Source: Vulcanimicrobiota bacterium
GTDB taxonomy: Bacteria > Vulcanimicrobiota > Vulcanimicrobiia > Vulcanimicrobiales > Vulcanimicrobiaceae
Direction of reading: 5' to 3'
NCBI GenBank assembly: GCA_030038335.1
Contig: JASHPC010000118.1
Coordinates: 1-18,942, forward strand
DNA length: 18,942 bases
Shown here: positions 5,825-14,322 of the stretch, one piece after another
How positions within the stretch are numbered: the first letter of the stretch is position 1
How the letters are laid out: each line of letters opens with the position of its first letter
Program-made: the position numbers and the translations under genes
Notes under the pieces: model-generated
What the model saw: only the letters and a program-made list of their open reading frames with translations
Databases searched by the model: none
Told to the model about the DNA's origin: nothing

Positions 5825-8573
5825 GAGTATCGCTCTCCTTTAGCGGAAGACCGCCGGAATCCTGAGTACGTTCATGTATCGCACTTGCTTCGGCGAATGC
5901 CTGCTCGTCGGTTAACCGCCCGCCCGCGATGAGCACGACTTCGAGATCGGGTGCCGCGAAGTGGGCCGTGAGGATTTCCCACAGGCGCGCGTAGCCGCGT
6001 CGCTCCGTGTTCTGACGAAGCTCGCCACGGGCTCGATACTTCGCGTCGGTGAAACCAAGCAGCCGGCCTGCGCGCTCGTGATCCTGCTGCAATGCGGCAA
6101 ACAGCGCATGATGCTCTAGAACGGTCACGAGCCAACGCCCCGACCCACGGCGAATCTCCAGCGCCGCGCGCAGACACGTGCGTGCATCCTCAATATCGCC
6201 GGCAGCCATCGCATACGCCGCGAGATTCGACAGGACGGGCACGAGGTAGACGGAGCCGAGAGACGCGTAGGTTTCGCGCGCACGATTTGCTGCGTCGCGT
6301 GCGGCATCGATGTTGCCGGCTGCATACTCGAGTTCGCCGACGTTGAGCAACGCGCTCGCGTGCGCCTCGCTTCCCGGTCGTTCCGAACGAGTCACTTCCA
6401 CGAACCGTCGTCGCGCTCGCTCGATGTCGCCGCGCTGCAGATCCGCGACGGCCCACGTGCGCAACACGACGTTTGCGTTCAGGCGCGAGAGAAGTTCGGG
6501 ATTCGCGTACGCTTCGGTGAATGCGGCCTCCGCTTCGTCAAATCTGCCGGCCCATCGGTAACATGCGCCGAGAATTGCGAGCGCGCGAGCGGCGAGGTTT
6601 GCGTCGTTCGCCGTGCGCGCGACCTCGACGGCTTGCAATGCGTCGTGCTCGCGTTGCGCGAGCGGACGTCCCGCAAGCCACTCGAGGTCGCTGCGGTGGC
6701 GAAGGATCCGCGCGTGCGCGGTAGCATCCGGCATCGCGGCGCTTTCCTCTGCCGCGCGTTCGTACCAGCGCAGGGCTTCCTGCGGCGACGTGACGATTTC
6801 AGGCCATTCCAACTCCGCGAGCAACGCGATGCCCGTCGCGGAGTCGTGGTGCGCGAAGAGCGTCCAGTCGATTGCGGCTCGGAGATTGTCGATCTCCGCG
6901 ATACAGAGGTGCTTCCACTGCTCGTCCTCGAGTGCGTCGACGATGGGTGCGATGCTCGCCGCCCAGCGAGCGTAGAACCGCGCGTGGCGTTGCGCGATCT
7001 GCTCCGCCTCACCCGAGCCGCGCAAGCGTTCGAGTCCGTACTCGCGCATCGTCTGCAGCATGCGGTACCGGCGATCGCCACCGACGAGCTCGCTGACGAC
7101 AAGCGATTTGTCGGCGAGCGCCTGCAGTGAATCGAGAATCTCCCAGTCGCCGCCTCCGTCAGGCTCGCCGCACACCTCGGCGGTGGCTTCTAGAGACCAT
7201 CCACCTGCAAAGATTGCGAGTCGAGCGAAGAGCACGCGCTCGCGCGGCTCGAGTAGATCGTAACTCCAGTCGATCGCCGCGCGCAGCGTCTGCCGTCGAG
7301 GAAGCGCGCTGCGATCGCCGCCGGTGAGAACTCGAAAGCGCTCGTCGAGACGCGCGGCGATCTGCTGCGCGGAGAGCACTTTCACGCGCGCCGCTGCGAG
7401 CTCGAGCGCGAGCGGGATGCCATCGAGGCGGGATGCTATGGCGCTCACGAACGGCGCGTTGGCCTCCGTGAGTGCGAAGCGCGCGTCGGCGGCGTGCGCG
7501 CGGTCGGCGAAGAGCGCGACCGATTCCGACTCGCCAAGAGACGGAAGGCGAAAAACGTGTTCGCCGCTCACGTTGAGCGGCTCCCGGCTCGTCGCAACGA
7601 TGCGCACGTCCGGACATCGCTGCGCAATCGCGACGATCGCATTGCGCGCTTCCGTCAGAACGTGCTCGCAGTTGTCGACAACGAGCAAGAGGTGCTGACG
7701 GGCAAGAAACTCGGTTATCGTTTCGACGAGCGGACGATCCGACGTTTCGCGAAGGCCGAGCGTGCGCGCGATCGTGCTCGTTACAAGTGACTGGTCGGAG
7801 ACGGGCGCGAGATCTACGAGCCAGACGCCGTCGGAATACGTCTCGAGCAGCTTCGCGCCGGCCTGAAGCGCGCAACGCGTCTTGCCGACGCCACCGGGAC
7901 CGGTAAGGGTCACGAGCGATCCGCGTGCGAGGAGCGAGGCGATCTCCTCTACTTCTTTCTCGCGCCCAACGAAGGACGTCAGTTGCGCCGGAAGATTATT
8001 CGGGAGCCGTTCCAGCGAGCGTAGGGCGGGAAACACGTCGTTGAGTTGCGGCGCGAGCGCTTGAAAGACGCGTTCGGCGTGCGAGAGATCCTTGAGACCG
8101 TGCAATCCGAGGTCACGTAGCGCGTGTTCGGCGGGCATGGAATCGTGGAGCAGATCGGCGGTCGTGCCCGAGACGAGCACTTGGCCTCCGTAGCCGATTG
8201 CGAGCAGGCGCGCGACGCGATTCACGGTTTGTCCGAAGTAGTCGCCGTCGCGGTCCTCTGCTTTGCCCGTGTGGAGCGCCATGCGTACGCGCAGGCCACC
8301 AACGCTCGAAAAGTCGCTGGCGGAGAGAGCGCGTTGCGCGCGGACCGCCGCGGCGAGCGCATCCGGCGCCGTCACGAACGCGGCGCAGAACGCGTCGCCG
8401 ATCACCTTGAAGACGTAGCCGCCGTGCGCCTCGATCGACTCACGCATCAGCGCGTCGTGTCGCTGCAACGCGGCAGACATGGCTTCCGCGTTGCGCTCCC
8501 AGCGCTGCGTGCTGCCCTCGATGTCGGAGAAGAGGAAGGTAACCGTACCGGCCGGATGGACCGTCGGCCGCAT
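5817..8573 (-). CDS. Class III adenylate/guanylate cyclase - STAND ATPase - TPR regulator (copy 1)
   Basis: A 918-residue three-part protein. Residues 8-175 are a class III nucleotide cyclase domain with metal Asp D17 (SDIEGS) and D60, substrate Lys K56 (FKVIGD), D111 (GDYFG), and transition-state N118 and R122 (VNRVAR). These spacings match active cyclases and suggest ATP as substrate. Residues 195-480 form an NB-ARC/STAND ATPase: FVGRE, Walker A GPGGVGKT (225-232), Walker B LLLVVDN (295-301), the TSR sensor (328-330) and GIPLALELAAARV. The rest is helical repeat, TPR-like, and ends without a LuxR or SARP DNA-binding domain. The frame is open to 8693, but ATG 8573, four bases after the TAG of the upstream gene, starts at the domain and is chosen. 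It is a paralogue of the gene at 9265-12006. Inference: a sensor that couples a bound signal to cyclic nucleotide synthesis. Confidence 0.93.
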   Translation of the reverse strand: MRPTVHPAGTVTFLFSDIEGSTQRWERNAEAMSAALQRHDALMRESIEAHGGYVFKVIGDAFCAAFVTAPDALAAAVRAQRALSASDFSSVGGLRVRMALHTGKAEDRDGDYFGQTVNRVARLLAIGYGGQVLVSGTTADLLHDSMPAEHALRDLGLHGLKDLSHAERVFQALAPQLNDVFPALRSLERLPNNLPAQLTSFVGREKEVEEIASLLARGSLVTLTGPGGVGKTRCALQAGAKLLETYSDGVWLVDLAPVSDQSLVTSTIARTLGLRETSDRPLVETITEFLARQHLLLVVDNCEHVLTEARNAIVAIAQRCPDVRIVATSREPLNVSGEHVFRLPSLGESESVALFADRAHAADARFALTEANAPFVSAIASRLDGIPLALELAAARVKVLSAQQIAARLDERFRVLTGGDRSALPRRQTLRAAIDWSYDLLEPRERVLFARLAIFAGGWSLEATAEVCGEPDGGGDWEILDSLQALADKSLVVSELVGGDRRYRMLQTMREYGLERLRGSGEAEQIAQRHARFYARWAASIAPIVDALEDEQWKHLCIAEIDNLRAAIDWTLFAHHDSATGIALLAELEWPEIVTSPQEALRWYERAAEESAAMPDATAHARILRHRSDLEWLAGRPLAQREHDALQAVEVARTANDANLAARALAILGACYRWAGRFDEAEAAFTEAYANPELLSRLNANVVLRTWAVADLQRGDIERARRRFVEVTRSERPGSEAHASALLNVGELEYAAGNIDAARDAANRARETYASLGSVYLVPVLSNLAAYAMAAGDIEDARTCLRAALEIRRGSGRWLVTVLEHHALFAALQQDHERAGRLLGFTDAKYRARGELRQNTERRGYARLWEILTAHFAAPDLEVVLIAGGRLTDEQAFAEASAIHERTQDSGGLPLKESDTHG

Positions 8574-8577
8574 CGCG

Positions 8578-9159
8578 CTACTTGCTCGTTTCGGTGCGGA
8601 GGTCCGTCTCGCGCCAGCGATCGGGCAGCGATTCGCGCTGAAACGCTCGCGGCATGTTTCCGTGAGGATGCGCGTCGACCCATCTTGCCGCATGCGCCGC
8701 TAAGAATTCAAAGTCGTGATACTGGAAATCGCCACGGGTGCGTCGCATGATCGCAACCGCCGAAGCAACGTGAGCCCAGCAATGAACAATGAGGCGTGCG
8801 AAGAGATCCATGAAAGGTTCTTCGGCAACAAGTCTGTGCTTGACGAGCGTGCCGATCTCGTTGAACCAGTTACAGACGACGAGCTCCGGGTGAACGGTCG
8901 CGTCGACGAAGCCCGTCTTCTCGAGCTCCTTGCGATATTCGAAGTCCTCCAGCTTCTTTGCAAGCGGTTCTTGAACGTACCGTATCGCAGCCTGAAGGTC
9001 TTGCCGCTGAAAATCGCGTTGTATCGCCAGTAGCGCCTCGAGCTGATTTCCCGCGCGCATGTGACGAAGCTGCACCAGAGCGGCCACTGCGCTCGCGCCG
9101 ATGACGCACGCGGTCGCAACGGTTGCCCACGCGCCCACTACCTCTACCGGAAGCGCCAT
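8578..9159 (-). CDS. DUF4760-like single-helix membrane protein
   Basis: A 193-residue protein with one N-terminal membrane helix (about 9-30, GAWATVATACVIGASAVAAL) followed by a cytosolic domain that starts VQLRHMRAGNQLEALLAIQRD. The overall plan resembles the DUF4760 type of uncharacterised membrane-anchored proteins; that match is from memory of the pattern and is only moderately certain. The cytosolic part is rich in Trp, His and acidic residues (FVDATVHPELVVCNWFNEIG, then HCWAHVASAVAIM). It is the first gene of the operon that continues, four bases after its stop, into the cyclase-ATPase copy 1. Its start faces the divergent copy 2 across 105 bases. Position suggests that it anchors or gates the cyclase protein at the membrane, but this is inference. 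Confidence 0.85.
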   Translation of the reverse strand: MALPVEVVGAWATVATACVIGASAVAALVQLRHMRAGNQLEALLAIQRDFQRQDLQAAIRYVQEPLAKKLEDFEYRKELEKTGFVDATVHPELVVCNWFNEIGTLVKHRLVAEEPFMDLFARLIVHCWAHVASAVAIMRRTRGDFQYHDFEFLAAHAARWVDAHPHGNMPRAFQRESLPDRWRETDLRTETSK

Positions 9160-9264
9160 GCGCGGAGGATTCGCGTGGAAGGCGGCGCTGGCCTAGCGCA
9201 GTGCTAGCCATCGCTCCTGCACCTGCAGGAGTCGAGTAATTCCTTCCGATAATGGGACGCCAGC
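9160..9264. promoter_or_regulatory. Divergent intergenic region of the cyclase locus with inverted repeat
   Basis: This 105-bp gap separates the starts of two outward-facing transcription units that encode the paralogous cyclase-ATPases. It contains an 8+2+8 bp inverted repeat (CTCCTGCACCTGCAGGAG, 9214-9231) and a shorter one, CTAGC-GCAGT-GCTAG (9193-9207). A GATAAT at 9248-9253 could be a -10 element for the plus-strand gene, which would leave almost no leader. No good -35 element or Shine-Dalgarno sequence is visible. A shared operator that regulates both units is likely but unproven. Confidence 0.5.
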
Positions 9265-12006
9265 ATGCTCGAAAATTCGAGCGCCGACGGACGCGCTTTA
9301 CCAAGTGGTACCGTTGCCTTCTTGTTCACGGATATCGAAGGCAGCACGCAACTGTGGGAAGCTCATGCTGGCTCGATGTCTGCCGCGGTTGCGCGGCACG
9401 ATGCGATCGTTCATGGAGCGATCGAGAGAATCGGCGGCGTCGTCTTCAAGCCGCTGGGGGATGGGTGTTGCTCAGTATTCCACACGGTGCCTGCGGCTAT
9501 CGCCGCGGCACTAGAAGCGCAGCGCGATCTCGCCAAGGAAGATTTCTCGACCGTCGGCGGCCTGAAGGTGCGCATGGCCGTCCATGTTGGGCACGCGGAT
9601 GAACGCGGCGGCGATTACTTCGGTCCAAGCGTCAATCGCGTCGCTAGACTGCTTGCAGTCGGCTACGGCGGACAAGTGCTCGTCTCGGGCGCGGCAGCGG
9701 ACTTAGCGCAGGGCGAGATGCCAGCGCAGACAGCTCTGCGTGACCTTGGCCTACATAGGCTTAAAGATCTTGCGCAGCCAGAACAGGTGTACCAGCTCGT
9801 CGCGCCTGACCTGCCGCAGAAATTCTTCCCGCTGCGGTCGCTTGACGTGCTTCCCAATAATCTGCCTCTGCAACTCACTTCGTTCGTCGGGCGCGAAACC
9901 GAAATACAACGCATCGTCGATCTACTGGGTCCGCATCGCCTCGTCACGCTGGTCGGAACGGGCGGCGTCGGTAAGAGCCGCCTTGCGTTACAGGTCGGCG
10001 CAGATCTTCTCGATCGCTATCAAGACGGCGTGTGGTTTATCGAGCTGGCCCCGCTCTCGGATGGCACACTGATCCTCAACGAAATTGCGCCGCTCTTTGG
10101 TGTCCAGGCGAGCGGTGACAGGCCTTTGCTCGAAGCGCTTCTCGGGGCGCTACGGCCGAAGCACGCGTTGCTCATTATTGACAACTGCGAGCACCTCGTC
10201 GACCCGGCTGCCGAGATCATCGAGAAAGTTCTCCGCGGTTCGCCGCAAATTCGCATTCTTGCGACCAGCCGGGAGGCACTGAAGATCGCCGGCGAAACTG
10301 TCCATCGCGTCGCATCGCTTGACGAAGAATCGGGCATTGCGCTGTTCGCCGATCGTGCTAAGGCGGCTGCGGATTCCTTCGAACTAACGGAAGAGAACGC
10401 TGTGACCGTAGGCAAGATTTGCCGCCGTCTCGACGGCATCGCGCTGGCCATCGAGCTTGCCGCGGCGCGCGTTCGCGCGCTCGACGTCGGTGAGCTGTTC
10501 GCTCGGCTCGACGAGCGCTTTCGCATTCTCACCGGAGGCAGCCGTACCGCTCTTCCTCGGCAACAAACGATGCGCGCTCTAATCGACTGGAGTTACGACC
10601 TTCTCTCGCCGGTCGAGCAAGTGCTGTTGCGTCGTGTGGCGGTCTTTAGCGGCGGCTGGACCTTGGATGCTGCAACGAGCGTTTGCAGCGGAGACGAGCT
10701 GCCGTCGTGGGATGTCGTAGACGTGCTGACCTCGCTCGTCGACAAGTCTCTCGTCACCGCAGAGCTCGATGATGCGCTGATCTCGGGTGCTAAGCTGCGT
10801 TATCGGCTGCTCGAATCGACTCGTCAGTACGCGGTGGAGAAACTTGCGGCAAGCGGAGAGCGGGAACGCATGCGCAGAGTGCACGCGGAGTACTTTTTAC
10901 AGATTGCGCGAGATGCGGAAAGAAGCTGGGGCACAACGCCAACGCGTACCTGGCTTGCTCCTCTCGAGTCGGAGTTCGATAATTTTCGGACCGCGCTCGA
11001 CTGGGGGATCGGAGAAAAACAGGATCTCGAGCTCGGAGCCGCTCTGACATGTGCACTCGTCGGATTATGGCGTGAGCTCGGCATCCGTGCAGAGGGCCTG
11101 CGTTACACCGAAACTCTGCTCATTGAGGAAGAGTCGCTAAGTGCGCGGACTCGCGCAAATCTCTGGAACGTTAACGCTCGCCTGTCGGATTTTAGCTGGG
11201 CCAAGATGCGAGATTCCGCAGCGCGCGCGGAGAGCATCTTCGTGGAGTTACACGACGAACGGGGTGCGATGTACGCCAAACTCAGCCACGGTGAAGCGCT
11301 CACGCGGTTGAGCGAACTGGACCGTGGAGACGTGGAGTTGAACGAGGTCTACTCCTACTTCAGGAGGCTGGACGATCGGCGACTTGCGAACATTGCTCTT
11401 ACGTGCCTGGCTCGTAACGCGCTTTGGAGGGGCGACGCAAAACTTGCACGCGACCGCTATTCAGAGGCTCTCGCTGCAGCAAGAATTCAGGGCGACGAGC
11501 GAACCGTCACCGTTGTCATGAGCAACCTAGCCGAGTCCGAGTTCAGGATCGGAAATGTAGCGCGTTCGATTGAGCTTAGCAGAGAACTGATCACGCGCGA
11601 GCAAACGATCCGCCGAGACTCAAGCGCGCTGAGCATCACGTTGATGAACCTGTCTGCATATCTCATCTCCATCGGTGAAACAGACGAAGCCCACAACCTG
11701 GCGATAAAGGCGCTTAGAAAGTCGCTCGATCTCCAAGTTAGGCCGTTTATCGCCGCTTCCATTCAACATGTTGCCGCGATCGCCGCCATACGCGGCGACT
11801 TTGAGCGCGCGGCGCTTCTTCTCGGGTTTACGACCGCGTCTCTTGCGAGCACGTCTACTCCCCGCGAGTATACCGAACAGCAAGAGTACGACAACACCAT
11901 CGCGTTGTTAACCGATAACATCGGTGCCGAGCGTGTCACGGAGTTCTTGCAGCGCGGTGCTTCGTTCCGTGACGAGCAAGCCGCAGCGGACGCTATGGGC
12001 GTATAA
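9265..12006 (+). CDS. Class III adenylate/guanylate cyclase - STAND ATPase - TPR regulator (copy 2)
   Basis: A 913-residue paralogue of the divergent gene, with the same three-part plan. Cyclase residues are D23 (FTDIEGS), K62 and D66 (FKPLGD), D117 (GGDYFG), N124 and R128 (VNRVAR), again all six canonical positions. The STAND ATPase has FVGRE (207-211), Walker A GTGGVGKS (231-238), Walker B ALLIIDN (301-307), TSRE and GIALAIELAAARV. The helical-repeat C-terminus (from about 560) ends in LLLGFTTASLA, then FRDEQAAADAMGV, a tail pattern also seen in copy 1 (LLGFTDAKYRA, then LTDEQAFAEASAI). No HTH is visible. The repeat regions are much less alike than the cyclase and ATPase cores, so the two copies probably sense different signals. 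It is monocistronic and ends 37 bases from the convergent hemY. Confidence 0.93.
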   Translation: MLENSSADGRALPSGTVAFLFTDIEGSTQLWEAHAGSMSAAVARHDAIVHGAIERIGGVVFKPLGDGCCSVFHTVPAAIAAALEAQRDLAKEDFSTVGGLKVRMAVHVGHADERGGDYFGPSVNRVARLLAVGYGGQVLVSGAAADLAQGEMPAQTALRDLGLHRLKDLAQPEQVYQLVAPDLPQKFFPLRSLDVLPNNLPLQLTSFVGRETEIQRIVDLLGPHRLVTLVGTGGVGKSRLALQVGADLLDRYQDGVWFIELAPLSDGTLILNEIAPLFGVQASGDRPLLEALLGALRPKHALLIIDNCEHLVDPAAEIIEKVLRGSPQIRILATSREALKIAGETVHRVASLDEESGIALFADRAKAAADSFELTEENAVTVGKICRRLDGIALAIELAAARVRALDVGELFARLDERFRILTGGSRTALPRQQTMRALIDWSYDLLSPVEQVLLRRVAVFSGGWTLDAATSVCSGDELPSWDVVDVLTSLVDKSLVTAELDDALISGAKLRYRLLESTRQYAVEKLAASGERERMRRVHAEYFLQIARDAERSWGTTPTRTWLAPLESEFDNFRTALDWGIGEKQDLELGAALTCALVGLWRELGIRAEGLRYTETLLIEEESLSARTRANLWNVNARLSDFSWAKMRDSAARAESIFVELHDERGAMYAKLSHGEALTRLSELDRGDVELNEVYSYFRRLDDRRLANIALTCLARNALWRGDAKLARDRYSEALAAARIQGDERTVTVVMSNLAESEFRIGNVARSIELSRELITREQTIRRDSSALSITLMNLSAYLISIGETDEAHNLAIKALRKSLDLQVRPFIAASIQHVAAIAAIRGDFERAALLLGFTTASLASTSTPREYTEQQEYDNTIALLTDNIGAERVTEFLQRGASFRDEQAAADAMGV

Positions 12007-12043
12007 CCTCGCCCTTCGCGCGAGCCCCAGCTGGAATCATCAT

Positions 12044-13453
12044 TCAGCAGTCATCAACGGATGACGAAGGACTGCGACATATCCATTGAAATACCGACTC
12101 GGCAGCTTCCTCGCCCGACGCGACACAGTCGGGAATACCGACTCCGCGATAGGCAGAGCCAGCGAGAGCAAATCCGGGTAACGCGGCGGCGCGCTCCGCG
12201 ATCGACGCGACGAGCTCCACGTGTCCGACGCCGTACTCCGGGAGTGCGCGGTGCCAGCGCTGTACGACGCTGCTGCGGGGCGGTTCCGAAACGCCGGCGA
12301 GCGCTGCCAGGTCGCGGTGCGCCAAGTCCTGCAGTTCCAGATCCTGCAGTTCGACGAGCTGCGGCTGCAGCGCGCCGCCGCTGAACGCGCGCATGAGCAA
12401 CGTATTGCCGGCAGCTCTCTGCGGATACTTTTGCGTGGTAAACGTCGCGGCGGTAATCGATCGATGCTCGACGAACGGCACGACGAATCCGCTGCTGCGC
12501 GGCAACGCCTTTCCGGCGCCGGAATCGTAGATCAGGTTTATCGTTGCGATCGAGTTGTAGCGGATGCGCTCGAGGAACCCAGAGAGCCGCGCATCGTGAG
12601 CGCGGATCAGCGCAGCCGTAGCGTATGCGGGCAGCGCGCTCACGACTGCGCTTGCGTCGTGCATCTCTCCGTTTGCCAAGGCAATCTTCCACGACTCTTC
12701 GGAATACGAAAGCGCGGTAACGTCAGCGTTCGCACGAACGGCGGTGCCGAGCCGCGCGCATAACGCATCGACGAGCGAACCTAAGCCGCGCCGCAAGCTT
12801 ACGAGACGCACCGGCGCGCCCGCTTCGCTTGCATTTCGCATTCCGCGTATCAGACTGCCGTACCGCTGCTCGATGTCGAGAAGCTGCGGGAGAACGGCGC
12901 GCATCGAGAGACGTTGCGGGTCGCCGGAGTAGATGCCTCCGATCAGAGGCTGCGCGAGCCGATCGAGCACCTCGCGGCCGAGTCTGCGCGTTACGAAAGA
13001 AGCGACGCTCTCGTCGCCGACGTCCTCGCGTCTGCGAACGAGCGGCTCCATTGCTGCCCGCGCGACGCCGGCGGGGCTGAAGATGCCACTGGCGAGCAAT
13101 GCGGGAATGGACCTCGGCGTGAAGAGACGGAAGTCCGGCGGAATGCGGCGCAGCGTGCCGCGATGCACGACGCATGCACCCTTGAACTCAGGCAGCATCT
13201 CGACGATCTCACCGCTCAGTTGAAGTCTTTCGATCAAACGCGCTATTGCAGGTTTATCGATTAGCAGCGAATCGGGGCCGAGTTCCATCGTAAAGCCGTC
13301 CTCATGTAACGTGCGGACGCAGCCGCCGGCGTTTTCCGCACGCTCGTAAAGCGCCACGTCCACTGCGACACCGCGCTCGCGCGCGAGTTCTTGGACACGA
13401 TGCGCCGCCGCCAAACCGGCAACGCCGCCGCCGAGAATCGCTATGTGACGCAC
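12044..13453 (-). CDS. hemY: Protoporphyrinogen/coproporphyrinogen oxidase (HemY-type flavoprotein)
   Basis: A 469-residue FAD-dependent oxidase of the penultimate heme steps. Seen are the N-terminal dinucleotide fold GGGVAGLAAAHR (8-19), YERAENAGGCVRT with FTMELGPDSLL in the substrate/FAD half, and the C-terminal FAD motif GSAYRGVGIPDCVASGEEAA. Length matches the HemY/PPOX family. Its start overlaps the end of hemH by 13 bases. In the coproporphyrin-dependent pathway the enzyme oxidises coproporphyrinogen III, in the protoporphyrin pathway protoporphyrinogen IX; sequence reading alone does not settle which. It is the last gene of hemE-hemH-hemY and ends convergently with cyclase copy 2. Confidence 0.93.
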   Translation of the reverse strand: MRHIAILGGGVAGLAAAHRVQELARERGVAVDVALYERAENAGGCVRTLHEDGFTMELGPDSLLIDKPAIARLIERLQLSGEIVEMLPEFKGACVVHRGTLRRIPPDFRLFTPRSIPALLASGIFSPAGVARAAMEPLVRRREDVGDESVASFVTRRLGREVLDRLAQPLIGGIYSGDPQRLSMRAVLPQLLDIEQRYGSLIRGMRNASEAGAPVRLVSLRRGLGSLVDALCARLGTAVRANADVTALSYSEESWKIALANGEMHDASAVVSALPAYATAALIRAHDARLSGFLERIRYNSIATINLIYDSGAGKALPRSSGFVVPFVEHRSITAATFTTQKYPQRAAGNTLLMRAFSGGALQPQLVELQDLELQDLAHRDLAALAGVSEPPRSSVVQRWHRALPEYGVGHVELVASIAERAAALPGFALAGSAYRGVGIPDCVASGEEAAESVFQWICRSPSSSVDDC

Positions 13454-14322
13454 TGCTGCACGAGGTCCGCAAGCATCTCGATGAAAAGCGGGTGGTCGTT
13501 GAGCGCGGTGACGCGCTCCATCTGCACGCCTGCCTCGCGCGCAACGCTTGCGGCATCTACGTCCAGGTCATAAAGCACCTCGACGTGGTCGCAGAGAAAG
13601 CCAACCGGCGCGACGATCGCCTCTCGCACTCCCTGTGCCGGCAGCGCTCGCAGTACGTCACGAACATCCGGCTCCAACCACTGTTGCGACGGCGAACCGC
13701 TGCGACTCTGGTACGCTATGTAAAACGATGGCGCTTGCAACTCCTCGACGATAAGCGATACAGACCGTTCCAACTGCGCAACATACGGTCCACGATCGGC
13801 CATCGCTTGCGGTATGCTGTGCGCGGTGAAGATCAGCGTCGCATCATCTGCCGCCGTTTTGCCCAGTCTCTCGAGTGCATCGCGCAGGCGTTCCACGTGC
13901 GCTCGAATGAACTTTGGATGCTCGAAGAAAGGAGGCGCGTACGTGGCGTTCGGCAGCGCTCCCACGTATTTGTCCCAACTGGCTTCGCTCTGGTGCGCCG
14001 CAAGCACGACCGCGCAGGTGCCCGTGGCCGACGCCGCGAGCTCCGCTGCGACGTCTTCGATGAACGGTGCGGCGTTTTTATAGGCGACGCGCACCGGGAC
14101 ATCGACGCCGCGCTCACGCAGCATCTGCTGAAGCGCGCTCGCCTGACGCTGCGTGAGTTCGTTGAACGGCGACTTTCCGCCGATACGCTCGTAGTGAGCG
14201 ACAACGTCTTCGTAGCGTTGTGGGGATATTGGCCGTCCGCGTAAGACGCGATCCAGGAAGGGACGAATGTCCGCAGGGCTCGATGGACCGCCGAAGCCCA
14301 ACAGCACAACGTGACCGATCAT
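13441..14322 (-). CDS. hemH: Ferrochelatase (copro- or protoporphyrin)
   Basis: A 293-residue ferrochelatase that inserts Fe2+ into the porphyrin. Seen are LLGFGGPSSPADIRPFL at the N-terminus, HYERIGGKSPFNELTQRQA (43-61), the catalytic His in TAHSIP (H168), YQSRSGSPSQQWLEPD (204-219), and the acidic active-site residue E248 in GFLCDHVEVLYDLD. The IGG-x-SP block and the gene order point toward the Firmicutes/Actinobacteria-like coproporphyrin ferrochelatase, but this is inference. The protein is soluble with no membrane anchor. The start overlaps the hemE stop by four bases (ATGA-type coupling), so the three heme genes are almost certainly one transcript. Confidence 0.95.
   Translation of the reverse strand: MIGHVVLLGFGGPSSPADIRPFLDRVLRGRPISPQRYEDVVAHYERIGGKSPFNELTQRQASALQQMLRERGVDVPVRVAYKNAAPFIEDVAAELAASATGTCAVVLAAHQSEASWDKYVGALPNATYAPPFFEHPKFIRAHVERLRDALERLGKTAADDATLIFTAHSIPQAMADRGPYVAQLERSVSLIVEELQAPSFYIAYQSRSGSPSQQWLEPDVRDVLRALPAQGVREAIVAPVGFLCDHVEVLYDLDVDAASVAREAGVQMERVTALNDHPLFIEMLADLVQQCVT

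Noticed and set aside
9193..9207. CTAGCGCAGTGCTAG as a sigma-70 promoter core
   Set aside because: It resembles part of a known constitutive promoter by chance; no -35/-10 pair with correct spacing.
5817..12006. The cyclase pair as a CBASS-type defence system
   Set aside because: The N-terminal domains are class III cyclases, not CD-NTases, and no CBASS effector, Cap2 or Cap3 type gene is nearby.
12007..12043. Terminator between cyclase copy 2 and hemY
   Set aside because: Only a 5-bp imperfect stem (CTCGC/GCGAG) without a T-run; too weak to call.
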